Shown: positions 25,322 through 34,616, counted from the first letter of the stretch. The stretch is 42,165 nucleotides of DNA from an uncultured Lachnospiraceae bacterium (GCA_910585555.1 CAJUFU010000016.1:1-42165), one strand, 5' to 3'. Made by a program: numbers and translations. Notes: generated by a model from the sequence alone, not told the origin.

Positions 25322-26092
25322 ATGGATTATCAATCAAATAACCAGTCCGGCGATCCGCAAAATACCGGAGAGCCTTATCCTAATTCGAACAACAGTGGGA
25401 ATCCTTACGACAATGTCCCTGTAAATAATGGGAACCCTTATGGTAATGCCGAAGCAGACGGCAGTCAGCCACAAGGCAATACCCCTTACCGGAATGAAAA
25501 TCCTTATGGCGGGCCGCATCCTAACGCCCCTTACGGTAACGGAAATGCCTATCATAATGGGGCAGACAACCAGAATCCCTATGGCAATCCTTACAATAAT
25601 GGAAATCCATACAACAATCAGCCATACAATCATACAAACCCGTACAATAACCCTTATCAGAACGGGAATCCTTATTACAACGGGAACCCATACGGCAGCA
25701 TGAACGCAAGCATCATCCGTCCGCAGAAACTGAAAGGGGAAGGCATGGCAACTGCCTCCATGGTACTGGGCATCATCAGTCTCGTCAGCCTGGTGTTACT
25801 GCGTATTTATATTCCTTTTCTGGTGGGCGGCATCGGTATCATCCTGGCCATCCTCTCCAAAGGCAGTGCCAAAAAAATGATGGCCAAGGCCAAGGCAGGC
25901 ATGATCTGCTGTATCACGGGACTTGTACTGGATGTATCTCTTTGTGTTTTCAGTGTGTATCTGGTATTTGCCCTGCCGGACATCATGCCGGAAATGGTAG
26001 ATGAGGTCAACCAAATGTGTGAAGATCAATATGGTGTGACCTATGAAGAAATCTTAGATGAAATGTATGAAATGATGGGTATCGAGCATTAA
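25322..26092 (+). CDS. DUF4190-like membrane protein with Asn/Pro/Tyr-rich tail
   Basis: A 256-residue protein. Residues 1-130 are low complexity, made of Asn, Gly, Pro and Tyr with about fourteen PY-centred units such as GNPYNN, TNPYNN and GNPYGN. A short basic linker leads to two membrane helices (about 141-170 and 185-220) with the pattern MATASMVLGIISLV and KAKAGMICCITGLVL seen in DUF4190-type proteins. A short acidic C-terminal tail follows. Both ends should be cytosolic if the helices form a hairpin. Proline- and tyrosine-rich tails on such hairpins occur in several Firmicutes and may drive self-association. It heads the plus-strand island; the next gene starts 61 bp on. Function unknown. 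Confidence 0.85.
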   Translation: MDYQSNNQSGDPQNTGEPYPNSNNSGNPYDNVPVNNGNPYGNAEADGSQPQGNTPYRNENPYGGPHPNAPYGNGNAYHNGADNQNPYGNPYNNGNPYNNQPYNHTNPYNNPYQNGNPYYNGNPYGSMNASIIRPQKLKGEGMATASMVLGIISLVSLVLLRIYIPFLVGGIGIILAILSKGSAKKMMAKAKAGMICCITGLVLDVSLCVFSVYLVFALPDIMPEMVDEVNQMCEDQYGVTYEEILDEMYEMMGIEH

Positions 26093-26153
26093 CGAACGAA
26101 GAGAATTTTCCATCACACATCAATTTCCCTATATGGAAACGGAGGTTCAAGCT

Positions 26154-26732
26154 ATGACGATTGGTCAGATAACAAATCCTTATTTCTATAACAACTATAC
26201 CGCTTATGCGAGTCCTTCCAATGCTTCAACCAGCCCGGAACGAAACACAGCTGCCAGGGATGCTGCCGCCGCCAATATGCCCGGCCCATCCCCTGTCTCA
26301 GAAGAAGAGGGACGTGTCATTATCCGCAATCCCGGGGAATCCACCGAAAAGCAGGCGGGCAAAAAATCTTCCCCCGCAGAATGCGAGACTTGTAAAAACC
26401 GGAAATATCAGGACGGTTCCGACGAGGACGTGTCCTTTAAAGCGGCGGCCCATATCGATCCCAACGCTGCCGCATCCCGTGTCAGAGGCCATGAACAGGA
26501 ACATGTGAGCAATGCCTATAAAAAGGCGGCCGAAAATAACGGCAAAGTCATGTCCTGCAACGTATCCATTCACACGGATATCTGCCCGGAATGCGGGCGT
26601 ACCTATGTATCCGGCGGCACTACCGCTACCCAGATCAAATATGTGAATGAAGAAAACCCTTATCAAAAAGAAATGAAATCCTCCGATGCCGTCAACAAAT
26701 ACCGGGGCATGAATCTGGATATTGCATGTTGA
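26154..26732 (+). CDS. SprA-related putative metalloprotease
   Basis: A 192-residue protein. Residues 1-75 are a variable, disordered-looking region rich in Ala, Ser, Pro and Asn. The C-terminal 115 residues match the SprA-related pattern (PF12118): CETCKNRKYQDGSDEDVSF, then the zinc protease-like HEQEH within VRGHEQEHVSNAY, then SIHTDICPECGRTYVSGGTT. Two CxxC pairs probably bind zinc. Related proteins are called putative metalloproteases, but no substrate is known to me. There is no signal peptide. ATG 26154 follows GGAGG at 8 nt, better than the ATG at 26133. It lies between two membrane-protein genes on the same strand. Confidence 0.82.
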   Translation: MTIGQITNPYFYNNYTAYASPSNASTSPERNTAARDAAAANMPGPSPVSEEEGRVIIRNPGESTEKQAGKKSSPAECETCKNRKYQDGSDEDVSFKAAAHIDPNAAASRVRGHEQEHVSNAYKKAAENNGKVMSCNVSIHTDICPECGRTYVSGGTTATQIKYVNEENPYQKEMKSSDAVNKYRGMNLDIAC

Positions 26733-26757
26733 CAAACATAGGAGTCAGGAGTCTTAT

Positions 26758-27483
26758 ATGAATACTTTTAAATCTTCCGCAGAGCTGAAAGCCTCTGCCA
26801 GAGAAAAAATGTTTGGCCACTACGGCACTGCCATAGGGGCTGTTCTCATCGTTATGTGCATCGTTGGCCTTGCCACAGGTATATCCAGTATATTGGTAGA
26901 TATGACAACCTTGTCAGGAACTATACTCTATTATGCAATCACTTTTTTCATTACACTGCTGGCCGGTGTATTTGCCTCCGGGACTACTTACCTGTTTTTA
27001 AAAATCATATGTGGAAGACCGGCCTCTGCCGGAGATATTTTTCAGGGTTTCAGACTCTATCCAGACAAAGCGATTTTGATTCAGGCATGGGTTACACTGC
27101 TTACTTACGTTTCCCAAATTCCTTTTATGATTCTCAATTATAAAATGGCTCATTCCGTTGAATCGGACGCTCTGAAACTCATGCTCCCTTATGCGCTGAG
27201 TCTGATTTTAGCAGGTGTTGTCTCAGTGATATTGAGTCTTCTGTATGACCAGGCACTTTACTTACTGCACGATTTCCCGCAGTATTCCGCCAGAGAGCTG
27301 CTTGCCAAAAGCCGCCAGATCATGAAAGGACATAAGGGCAGATTGTTCTACTTGTATGTAAGTTTCCTGCCGCTGTTTCTGGTTTCAGCCCTCTCCTGCG
27401 GCATTGCAATGTTGTGGCTTCTTCCCTATATGAAGGCGACGCAGACGGAATTTTTCCTGGATTTGATTCAGAATAAGAAGTAA
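26758..27483 (+). CDS. DUF975 family membrane protein
   Basis: A 241-residue integral membrane protein. The N-terminus MNTFKSSAELKASAREKM is the DUF975 family mark (PF06161), followed by about five helices (roughly 19-42, 47-72, 96-120, 130-160, 198-222). The segment between helices carries LLAKSRQIMKGHKGRLFYLY, also conserved in the family. No function is known. ATG 26758 follows AGGAG at 6 nt, 25 bp after the metalloprotease stop, which points to co-transcription. The gene ends just before a bidirectional terminator. Confidence 0.88.
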   Translation: MNTFKSSAELKASAREKMFGHYGTAIGAVLIVMCIVGLATGISSILVDMTTLSGTILYYAITFFITLLAGVFASGTTYLFLKIICGRPASAGDIFQGFRLYPDKAILIQAWVTLLTYVSQIPFMILNYKMAHSVESDALKLMLPYALSLILAGVVSVILSLLYDQALYLLHDFPQYSARELLAKSRQIMKGHKGRLFYLYVSFLPLFLVSALSCGIAMLWLLPYMKATQTEFFLDLIQNKK

Positions 27484-27499
27484 TATGAACGGATTGCAA

Positions 27500-27525
27500 A
27501 AGGGGCAGGCTTACGCCTGCCCCTT
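27500..27525. terminator. Bidirectional terminator between convergent genes
   Basis: A perfect 11-bp stem AAGGGGCAGGC / GCCTGCCCCTT with a 4-nt loop. On the minus strand TTTTGC follows; on the plus strand ACTATTTGC follows. It lies between the DUF975 stop (27483) and the prfB stop (27545), and serves prfB best. Confidence 0.85.
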
Positions 27526-27544
27526 ACTATTTGCTCAAATATGC

Positions 27545-28649
27545 CTAACTATTTACCCACCGCAGATACGCATTGATAAAAGGGTCTATCGCCCCATCCA
27601 TCACCGCGTCCACATTGCCGGACTCCTCGTTCGTCCGGTGGTCCTTCACCATGGTATAAGGCTGCATCACATAAGACCTGATCTGATTTCCCCAGCCAAT
27701 CTCCTTCACATCCCCCCGGATACCTGACAATTTCTGCGCATTTTCCTCCTGCTTTAACAGATAAAGCTTGGCCTTTAGCATCTGCATAGCCTTGTCCTTG
27801 TTCTGGAACTGAGAACGCTCATTCTGACAAGTAACCACAATGCCTGTAGGAAAATGGGTGATTCGGATAGCCGAAGAAGTCTTGTTAATGTGCTGTCCGC
27901 CGGCACCGCTGCTTCGGTAAGTATCAATGCGGATATCTTCCTCTTTCACTTCCACATCCACATCTTCCTCGATATCCGGCATCACATCCAGGGATACAAA
28001 GGATGTCTGCCGTTTTCCCTGGGCGTTAAAAGGAGAGATACGCACCAGTCTGTGCACGCCTTTCTCCGATTTCAGATAGCCGTAGGCATTTTCTCCGTTA
28101 ATCTGAAAAGTCACGGATTTAATCCCCGCCTCGTCTCCGTCCAGATAATCTATCACTTCCAGGGAATACCCTTTACGCTCGGCCCATCTGGTATACATGC
28201 GGTAAAGCATACTGCACCAGTCGCAGCTTTCTGTGCCGCCTGCACCGGCATTTAGTTTAAGAATGGCATTATTCTTATCATACTCGCCGGATAAGAGCGT
28301 GCTGATTCGAATATTCTCAAAGGTCTCTTTGAAAGAGGTAAGTTCCTCCTCGATATCCGGAATGATTGCCGGATCGTTATCTTCATAGCCCATCTCAATC
28401 AGTGTCAGGATATCTTCATACTGACCAGACAGACCGTCCATGGTTTCCACCACGTCTTTCAACTGCTTGGACTCCCGCATCTTCTGGTTGGATTTCTCCG
28501 GGTCATCCCAGAATCCGGGGGCCTGCATTTCCATTTCTAACTCTTCAATCCGTTTCACTTTGCCAGCCAGGTCAAAGTGAATCCCTCACTTCCGCTAAGG
28601 GACTTTCATAACTTAAAAGCTCGGATTTCATGTTATCCAATTCTACCAC
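27545..28649 (-). CDS. prfB: Peptide chain release factor 2, with +1 programmed frameshift
   Basis: RF2 ends translation at UGA and UAA. The gene is read in two frames: frame 0 runs from GTG 28649 through 25 codons to UGA (28574-28572), and a +1 shift at CTT-TGA-C (28577-28571) joins it to the main frame, giving about 367 residues. Domain 1 precedes the stop-codon SPF-type anticodon region (TYRSSGAGGQHINKT also includes the GGQ catalytic motif). The upstream stimulator is GAGGG at 28587-28583, five bases before the CTT, slightly further than the common three. The RBS AAGG is 9 nt before GTG. It follows secA by 27 bp, so both are likely co-transcribed. Low RF2 would raise shifting and restore its own level. 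Confidence 0.95.
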
Positions 28650-28676
28650 TTAACGTCACCTTCTTTCTTCAACATC

Positions 28677-31241
28677 CTATTTCCGTCCGCAGCACTGCTT
28701 ATACTTCTTCCCGCTTCCGCAAGGGCAGGGATCGTTAGGATATACCTTTGCCTCCACGCGCTTTACCGGACCTTTCTGCACGGTGTCATCCTTATTCGTA
28801 CCGGTGACCTTAGCCACCTGTTCTCTCTCCACCTTCTGCTCAATCCGTACACGGAAGAGAAGCCGCACGGTCTCTTCTTTGATATTCTGTGTCATATCAT
28901 CGAACATCTCATAACCGTTCAATTTATATTCCACCAGCGGGTCCTTCTGGCCGTATGCCTGCAGACCGGCACCCTGACGGAGCTGGTCCATATCATCGAT
29001 ATGGTCCATCCATTTTCTGTCAATCACTTTCAGCAGAATGACTCGCTCAATCTCACGGATTGCCTCGGGTTCCGGGAACTCCGCCTCTTTGCTCTCATAT
29101 AATTTCACAGCTTCCTCTTTTAACTGCTGTTTTAAGCTGTTCTTCTTGGGCTTATTCACCCGTGCGGCCGTTACCGGCTGTAAAGGAATGGTGGGCAAAA
29201 GCAGGGTATTGAGCTCATTGAAGTCCCAATCCTCGAATTCCGTATCATCTCCGATACAGATGTCCACGCAATTCTCCGTGATATCCGTGATCATCTTATA
29301 GATGGCATCCCGCATACTCTCGCCGTCTAGCACGCGTCTTCTCTCTTCATAGATGATTTCTCTTTGTTCGTTCATGACCTGGTCATACTCGAGCAGGCTC
29401 TTTCTGATGCCAAAGTTATTATTCTCTATCTTCTTCTGGGCCGTCTCAATTGCTTTGGTCAGCGCAGAATGTTCAATTTCCTGGCCCTCGGGAATTCCCA
29501 GGGCATTGAACATGGCAATCATTCTGTCGGAACCAAAGAGTCTCATGAGATCGTCTTCCAGAGAAATATAGAATCTGGATTCTCCGGGGTCTCCCTGACG
29601 GCCGCTTCGGCCGCGCAGCTGGTTGTCGATACGTCTGGACTCATGCCGCTCTGTACCGATGATCATCAGACCGCCCGCCGCTCTGGCTTCTTCATCCAAT
29701 TTGATATCCGTACCACGGCCTGCCATATTAGTGGCAATCGTCACCGCCCCATGGATACCGGCATCCGCCACGATCTCGGCTTCCATCTCATGGAACTTTG
29801 CATTTAACACCTTGTGTTCGATACCGTTTCTCTTTAAAATACCGCTGAGTTCTTCGGACGCATCGATGTTAATCGTACCTACCAGCACAGGCTGTCCTTT
29901 GGCATGGGCCTCCTGCACGGCATGTAAAATGGCTTTTAATTTCTCTTTTCTTGTCTTGTAAACAGAATCCTGATGGTCGATACGTGCCACCGGTTTATTG
30001 GTGGGAATCGCCACCACGTCCATGCCATAAATATCCCGGAACTCTTTTTCCTCTGTGAGCGCCGTACCGGTCATACCGGCCTTTTTCTCGAATTTATTAA
30101 AGAAATTCTGGAAGGTGATAGTAGCCAGCGTCTTGCTCTCTCTCTTCACCTTCACGTGCTCTTTGGCCTCAATCGCCTGATGCAGGCCGTCGGAATAACG
30201 GCGCCCCGGCATGATACGTCCGGTAAACTCATCCACAATCAAAACCTGATCGTCTTTTACCACATAATCCTGGTCACGGAACATCAGATTGTGGGCCCGC
30301 AGTGCCAGAATGATATTGTGCTGAATTTCCAGATTTTCCGGGTCCGCCAGATTCTCTATCTGGAAGAACCGTTCCACCTTTCCTACGCCCTGGGCTGTCA
30401 GATTTACGACCTTGTCCTTCTCATTGACGATAAAGTCCCCGGTCTCCTCCCGTTCCACACCCATGATGGCGTCCATCTTGGTCAGTTCTTCCATATCTTC
30501 ACCGCGGGTAAGCTGCTTCGCCAAAATATCACATGCCTCATACAGCTTCGTGGATTTACCGCTTTGGCCGGAAATGATCAGGGGAGTCCGCGCCTCGTCA
30601 ATCAGCACGGAGTCCACCTCATCGATTACCGCATAGTGCAGTTCCCGCAGTACCAATTGTTCTTTGTAGATAACCATGTTATCACGCAGATAGTCGAAAC
30701 CCAGTTCGTTATTGGTCACATAGGTGATATCGCAGTTATACGCCTCTCTGCGCTCCTCAGGCTTCATGTCGTTTAAGACAACGCCCACTTTTAAGCCCAA
30801 AAACTCATGAACCTGTCCCATCCACTCCGCATCACGCTTCGCCAGATAATCGTTGACTGTGACCACATGCACACCCCGGCCTTCCAGGGCATTTAAATAA
30901 GCTGGCAAAAGACAGGTCTGTGTCTTACCTTCACCAGTCCTCATCTCGGCGATTCGCCCCTGGTGCAGAACAATACCGCCAATCAGCTGTACCCTGTAAT
31001 GCTCTGTGTTGAGGATTCTTCTGGCCGCCTCTCTGACCGTGGCATAAGCCTCCGGAAGCAGGTCGTCCAAAGTCTCCCCTTGTGTCAGTCTTTTCTTAAA
31101 TTCTTTTGTCTTATCTCGCAACTGCTCGTCAGACAATTCCATCATCGTGGGACGTAAATTCTCGATCTTATCTACCAGACCGTTAATCCGCTTAATCTCC
31201 CGCTCACTATGTGTTCCAAATAGTTTCTGTACTACGCTCAT
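28677..31241 (-). CDS. secA: Preprotein translocase ATPase SecA
   Basis: SecA drives proteins through SecYEG. The 854-residue protein has Walker A MRTGEGKT (near 100), the DEAD-type box VIDEVDSVLIDEARTPL, motifs ATNMAGRGTDIKL and RGRSGRQGDPG, and a C-terminal zinc site CPCGSGKKYKQCC. Length and order are normal. ATG 31241 follows GAGG at 5 nt and begins 21 bp after the buk stop. Its place directly behind ptb-buk means its transcription may share the promoter at 33333-33361. No internal promoter was noticed in the short gap. Confidence 0.97.
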   Translation of the reverse strand: MSVVQKLFGTHSEREIKRINGLVDKIENLRPTMMELSDEQLRDKTKEFKKRLTQGETLDDLLPEAYATVREAARRILNTEHYRVQLIGGIVLHQGRIAEMRTGEGKTQTCLLPAYLNALEGRGVHVVTVNDYLAKRDAEWMGQVHEFLGLKVGVVLNDMKPEERREAYNCDITYVTNNELGFDYLRDNMVIYKEQLVLRELHYAVIDEVDSVLIDEARTPLIISGQSGKSTKLYEACDILAKQLTRGEDMEELTKMDAIMGVEREETGDFIVNEKDKVVNLTAQGVGKVERFFQIENLADPENLEIQHNIILALRAHNLMFRDQDYVVKDDQVLIVDEFTGRIMPGRRYSDGLHQAIEAKEHVKVKRESKTLATITFQNFFNKFEKKAGMTGTALTEEKEFRDIYGMDVVAIPTNKPVARIDHQDSVYKTRKEKLKAILHAVQEAHAKGQPVLVGTINIDASEELSGILKRNGIEHKVLNAKFHEMEAEIVADAGIHGAVTIATNMAGRGTDIKLDEEARAAGGLMIIGTERHESRRIDNQLRGRSGRQGDPGESRFYISLEDDLMRLFGSDRMIAMFNALGIPEGQEIEHSALTKAIETAQKKIENNNFGIRKSLLEYDQVMNEQREIIYEERRRVLDGESMRDAIYKMITDITENCVDICIGDDTEFEDWDFNELNTLLLPTIPLQPVTAARVNKPKKNSLKQQLKEEAVKLYESKEAEFPEPEAIREIERVILLKVIDRKWMDHIDDMDQLRQGAGLQAYGQKDPLVEYKLNGYEMFDDMTQNIKEETVRLLFRVRIEQKVEREQVAKVTGTNKDDTVQKGPVKRVEAKVYPNDPCPCGSGKKYKQCCGRK

Positions 31242-31262
31242 GGTTTCCTCATTTCCTGAAAA

Positions 31263-32330
31263 TTAATATACCATCGGCTCCTCTTCGCCGTTCAATACTC
31301 TTAAGCCGCCCTGTACAAGTGCCATCAGCTCATCCTCGCCCGGATAAACCGTTACCGGTGCAATCCAGCCTGCTCTTTCCTTAAGCCCTTCGATCACTGC
31401 CTTATCGTAGGCGATGCCGCCGGTCATGATGATCTGGTCCACTTTACCCTTGAGGACACATGCCATAGAGCCGATATCCTTTGCCACCTGGGCAATGAAA
31501 GCTTCTCTCACTTCCTCCGCCTTCTTATCGCCGTTGTCCACCATCTTGTCTACGTCTCTCATATCGTTGGTGTTACAGTATGCGTTGAATCCGCCGCCGC
31601 CTACAAACTTCTTATAAACTTCCTGCTGGGTATATTTCCCGGAGAAACACATCTTGATCAGGGCGCCGCTCGGCACTGCGCCGGCTCTTTCCGGTGAAAA
31701 CGCGCCGTCGCCGTCAAGGGCATTGAACACATCTATCACTCTGCCCATCTTGTGTGCGCCTACGGACACGCCGCCGCCCATATGCACAACGATCAGGTTC
31801 AGGGTGTCATAAGCCTTGCCAGACTCTTTCGCATAGCGTTTCGCAACAGCTTTCTGATTCAGAGCATGGAACACGCTGGTTCTGGGAAGTTCCGGCACAC
31901 CGGAGTATCTAAAGATAGGGTCTAACTCATCCACTACCACAGGGTCTACGATGTAAGAAGGCTTTCCGATGGAATCCCCAATCTCTCTTGCCAGAATACC
32001 GCCTAAGTTGGAGGCATGAGGTCCCTGCACGCCAATCTTTAAGTCCTCTAACAGATCATCGGTAACCGCGTAGGTGCCGCCCGGAATCGGCTTTAACATA
32101 CCGCCTCGTCCCACCACCATATCCAGGGAGTTGATGTCGAAATTCTTTTCTTTTAACAGATTCTCAATGATGCCCCTACGGAAATCTTTCTGGTCTACAA
32201 TCTTCTCAAACTGTGCAATCTCCTCTGTGGAGTGGCGCAGCGTCTCTTCAAACAATAAGGTCTCATCCTCAAATACGCCAATCTTAGTGGATGTGGAACC
32301 GGGATTGATAATCAAACTTTTCACTGCCAT
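31263..32330 (-). CDS. buk: Butyrate kinase
   Basis: Buk converts butyryl phosphate and ADP to butyrate and ATP, the final step of butyrate formation. The 355-residue protein is an ASKHA-fold acyl kinase with NPGSTSTKIG (9-18), GRGGMLKPIPGGTY, VHMGGGVSVGAHK and IIMTGGIAYD. Length is typical of the Buk family rather than acetate kinase (about 400). ATG 32330 has AGGAGG at 8 nt and lies 25 bp after ptb. It shares the promoter with ptb. Isobutyrate or other branched acids could also be substrates. Confidence 0.95.
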   Translation of the reverse strand: MAVKSLIINPGSTSTKIGVFEDETLLFEETLRHSTEEIAQFEKIVDQKDFRRGIIENLLKEKNFDINSLDMVVGRGGMLKPIPGGTYAVTDDLLEDLKIGVQGPHASNLGGILAREIGDSIGKPSYIVDPVVVDELDPIFRYSGVPELPRTSVFHALNQKAVAKRYAKESGKAYDTLNLIVVHMGGGVSVGAHKMGRVIDVFNALDGDGAFSPERAGAVPSGALIKMCFSGKYTQQEVYKKFVGGGGFNAYCNTNDMRDVDKMVDNGDKKAEEVREAFIAQVAKDIGSMACVLKGKVDQIIMTGGIAYDKAVIEGLKERAGWIAPVTVYPGEDELMALVQGGLRVLNGEEEPMVY

Positions 32331-32355
32331 GTTTTCTTCCTCCTGTCATATGGAA

Positions 32356-33276
32356 TCAATTCATCTTGGACATCGCTTCCGCCATAACAGCGCCTAAAGC
32401 GATGGAATTTACTTTGGTCTCAAACTCATCGGAACGGGACGTCAGGATAACCGGCGCCTTGGTTCCTGTCAGGATATTGCCGTTTTTCACTTTCGCCGTA
32501 TGCACAAGGCATTTGTATACCAGATTGCCCGCATGAATATCCGGGAACAGTAACACGTCCGCATCGCCCACAATCTTTCTGTCCTCTGCGCCCTTATGCT
32601 TCGCCGCTGCCGGGTCGATGGCCAAATCCAAAGAAAGCGGTCCGTCTACGACGCAGCCTGTAATCTTGCCTTCCTCACACATCTTTGTCAGCTCATCCGC
32701 CTCCACGGTCACAGGCATCTTAGGATTCACCACTTCCACTGCCGCAAGGGGCGCTACCTTGGGATTAGGGATACCGCAGGCATGGCAGACATCTACTGTA
32801 TTCTCGATGATATGCACCTTTTCCTCCAAAGAAGGATAGGTCAGGAAAGCCACATCCGACAAGAACAGCAGATGGTCTATTCCTTCCACTTCAAACACAC
32901 ATACGTGGGACAGGGTCTTGCCGGTTCTTAAACCCACTTCTTTATCAAGCACACTCTTTAAGAATGATTTTGTGTCTATCAACCCCTTCATATACATGTT
33001 AGCTTTTCCTGTATGTACCAGTTCCACTGCCTTCAAAGCCGCCGTATAATTGTCTTTCTCATCGATAATCTCAAAGCCGCTCAAATCCATATTGATAGAA
33101 GCCGCTACCTCTTTGATTTTATCCGCATCGCCCACTAAAATCGCATCTGCGATGTTTCTCTCCTTCGCCGCTGCCACAGCCTCCAAAACCGCACTGTCCT
33201 GTGCCACAGCCACAGCCACTTTTTTTACACTGCACTCCGATACTTTAGATAACAGATCATTAAAACTTTTGCTCAT
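32356..33276 (-). CDS. ptb: Phosphate butyryltransferase
   Basis: Ptb exchanges CoA for phosphate on butyryl-CoA, giving butyryl phosphate for Buk. The 306-residue protein has the PTA_PTB fold with MYMKGLIDTKSFLKSVLD, HVCVFE, EVVNPKMPVTVEADEL, GCVVDGPLSLDLAID and DVLLFPDIHAGN, all typical. I chose ATG 33276; AGGAG lies 11 nt upstream. A GTG at 33288 is in frame but would overlap the ribosome site. It is the first gene after the strong promoter at 33333-33361. Confidence 0.95.
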   Translation of the reverse strand: MSKSFNDLLSKVSECSVKKVAVAVAQDSAVLEAVAAAKERNIADAILVGDADKIKEVAASINMDLSGFEIIDEKDNYTAALKAVELVHTGKANMYMKGLIDTKSFLKSVLDKEVGLRTGKTLSHVCVFEVEGIDHLLFLSDVAFLTYPSLEEKVHIIENTVDVCHACGIPNPKVAPLAAVEVVNPKMPVTVEADELTKMCEEGKITGCVVDGPLSLDLAIDPAAAKHKGAEDRKIVGDADVLLFPDIHAGNLVYKCLVHTAKVKNGNILTGTKAPVILTSRSDEFETKVNSIALGAVMAEAMSKMN

Positions 33277-33332
33277 TTTACCGCACACTCCTTTGTCTAT
33301 TTTTCAAATACGGTTTCAAAATACCCCATAGA

Positions 33333-33361
33333 ATCATACCACTATCAACGTAAAAAGTCAA
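33333..33361 (-). promoter_or_regulatory. Promoter of ptb-buk(-secA-prfB)
   Basis: Minus strand: TTGACT (33361-33356), 17-bp spacer, TATGAT (33338-33333) with an upstream TGG that makes an extended -10. This is the best-matching promoter in the central region. It begins 17 bp after the purH-type stop, and the leader to ptb is about 50 nt. Confidence 0.8.
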
Positions 33362-33377
33362 AGTTTCTTAGTCTCCA

Positions 33378-34559
33378 TCAGTGGTGAAACAGCCTGATTC
33401 CCGTAAAGCACATGGTCATACCATATTTATCACAGGTTTCAATCACATTGTCGTCCCGCACGGAGCCGCCCGGCTGTGCCACATAGGTTACGCCGCTTCT
33501 GTGCGCTCTCTCAATATTATCCCCGAAAGGAAAGAAGGCATCGGACCCCAGCGCCACATCCTTCATCTGGTCAAGCCACGCCCGCTTCTCTTCTCTGGTA
33601 AACACCTCCGGCTTTACTTTAAAGGTCTTCTGCCATGCGCCCTCCGCCAGCACATCCATATAATCCTCGCCGATATAAAGGTCAATGGCATTGTCTCTGT
33701 CAGCGCGCCCGATGCCGTCTGCAAACTGCAGGCCAAGCACCTTGGGAGACTGGCGCAGGAACCAGTTGTCCGCCTTAGAACCGGCAAGTCTGGTACAGTG
33801 AATCCTGGACTGCTGTCCGGCGCCGATACCGATTGCCTGTCCCCCCTTCACAAAGCATACCGAGTTGGACTGGGTATATTTCAGGGTGATCATGGCAATG
33901 GCAAGATCGATTTTCGCCTGCTTTGGCAGGTCTTTTGCCTGTGTCACGATATTGTCAAAGAAGTGCTCGTCAATCTTTAGCTCATTCCTGCCCTGCTCGA
34001 AGCTGATGCCATACACCTGCTTCACCTCTTTCGGTGCCGGTACGTAAGATTCGTCAATCTCAATCACATTATAGGCGCCCTTCTTCTTCGCCTTCAGGAT
34101 TTCCAGCGCCTCCGGCTCATACCCCGGGGCAATGACACCGTCCGACACCTCTCTCTTGATAATCTTAGCGGTGGCTGTATCGCAGACATCTGACAAAGAG
34201 ATGAAATCCCCGAAGGAACTCATGCGGTCCGCGCCTCTTGCCCTTGCGTATGCGTTTGCAAGGGGCGTAAACTCCATATCCAGATCATCCACCCAGTAAA
34301 TCTGCCGCTCCACCAAAGACAAGGGAAGTCCCACTGCCGCTCCCGCAGGGGACACATGCTTAAAAGAGGCTGCCGCCGGCAGTCCCGTCGCCTGCTTTAA
34401 TTCCCGCACCAGCTGCCAACCGTTAAAAGCATCCAGGAAATTAATATATCCCGGTCTGCCGTTTAGCACACGGATAGGCAGTTCGCTGCCGTCCTCCATA
34501 TAGATTCTGGACGGTTTCTGATTGGGGTTGCAGCCGTATTTTAATTCCAGTTCGTTCAT
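33378..34559 (-). CDS. purH: AICAR transformylase, stand-alone (PurH C-terminal type)
   Basis: The enzyme adds a formyl group from 10-formyl-tetrahydrofolate to AICAR, giving FAICAR in purine synthesis. The 393-residue protein matches the transformylase half of PurH only: LKYGCNPNQKPSRIY at the start, the catalytic-type ASFKHVSPAGAAVG (64-77), SNSVCFVKGGQAIGIGAGQQSR, DAFFPFGDNIERA and a C-terminal VIETCDKYGMTMCFTG. The N-terminal IMP cyclohydrolase (MGS-fold) domain is absent. The cyclohydrolase step is probably supplied by the PurO-type protein directly upstream (34739-35452). ATG 34559 follows AAAGG at 10 nt. Symbol given for the transformylase activity only. Confidence 0.93.
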   Translation of the reverse strand: MNELELKYGCNPNQKPSRIYMEDGSELPIRVLNGRPGYINFLDAFNGWQLVRELKQATGLPAAASFKHVSPAGAAVGLPLSLVERQIYWVDDLDMEFTPLANAYARARGADRMSSFGDFISLSDVCDTATAKIIKREVSDGVIAPGYEPEALEILKAKKKGAYNVIEIDESYVPAPKEVKQVYGISFEQGRNELKIDEHFFDNIVTQAKDLPKQAKIDLAIAMITLKYTQSNSVCFVKGGQAIGIGAGQQSRIHCTRLAGSKADNWFLRQSPKVLGLQFADGIGRADRDNAIDLYIGEDYMDVLAEGAWQKTFKVKPEVFTREEKRAWLDQMKDVALGSDAFFPFGDNIERAHRSGVTYVAQPGGSVRDDNVIETCDKYGMTMCFTGIRLFHH

Positions 34560-34616
34560 GTTTTATCATCCTTTCCAGATATGATGTGTCACAATGTTGT
34601 ATCTACTGTATTATCT

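Noticed and set aside
25430..25712. Possible tandem DNA repeat or CRISPR-like pattern
   Set aside because: The repeats are protein-level (PY units) with varied codons and unequal spacing; there are no constant repeats with unique spacers.
29973..30776. Long plus-strand open frame opposite secA (267 residues)
   Set aside because: It lies fully antisense to a confident secA and its residue make-up (His, Leu, Ile-rich) looks like a shadow frame; no ribosome site or family motif.
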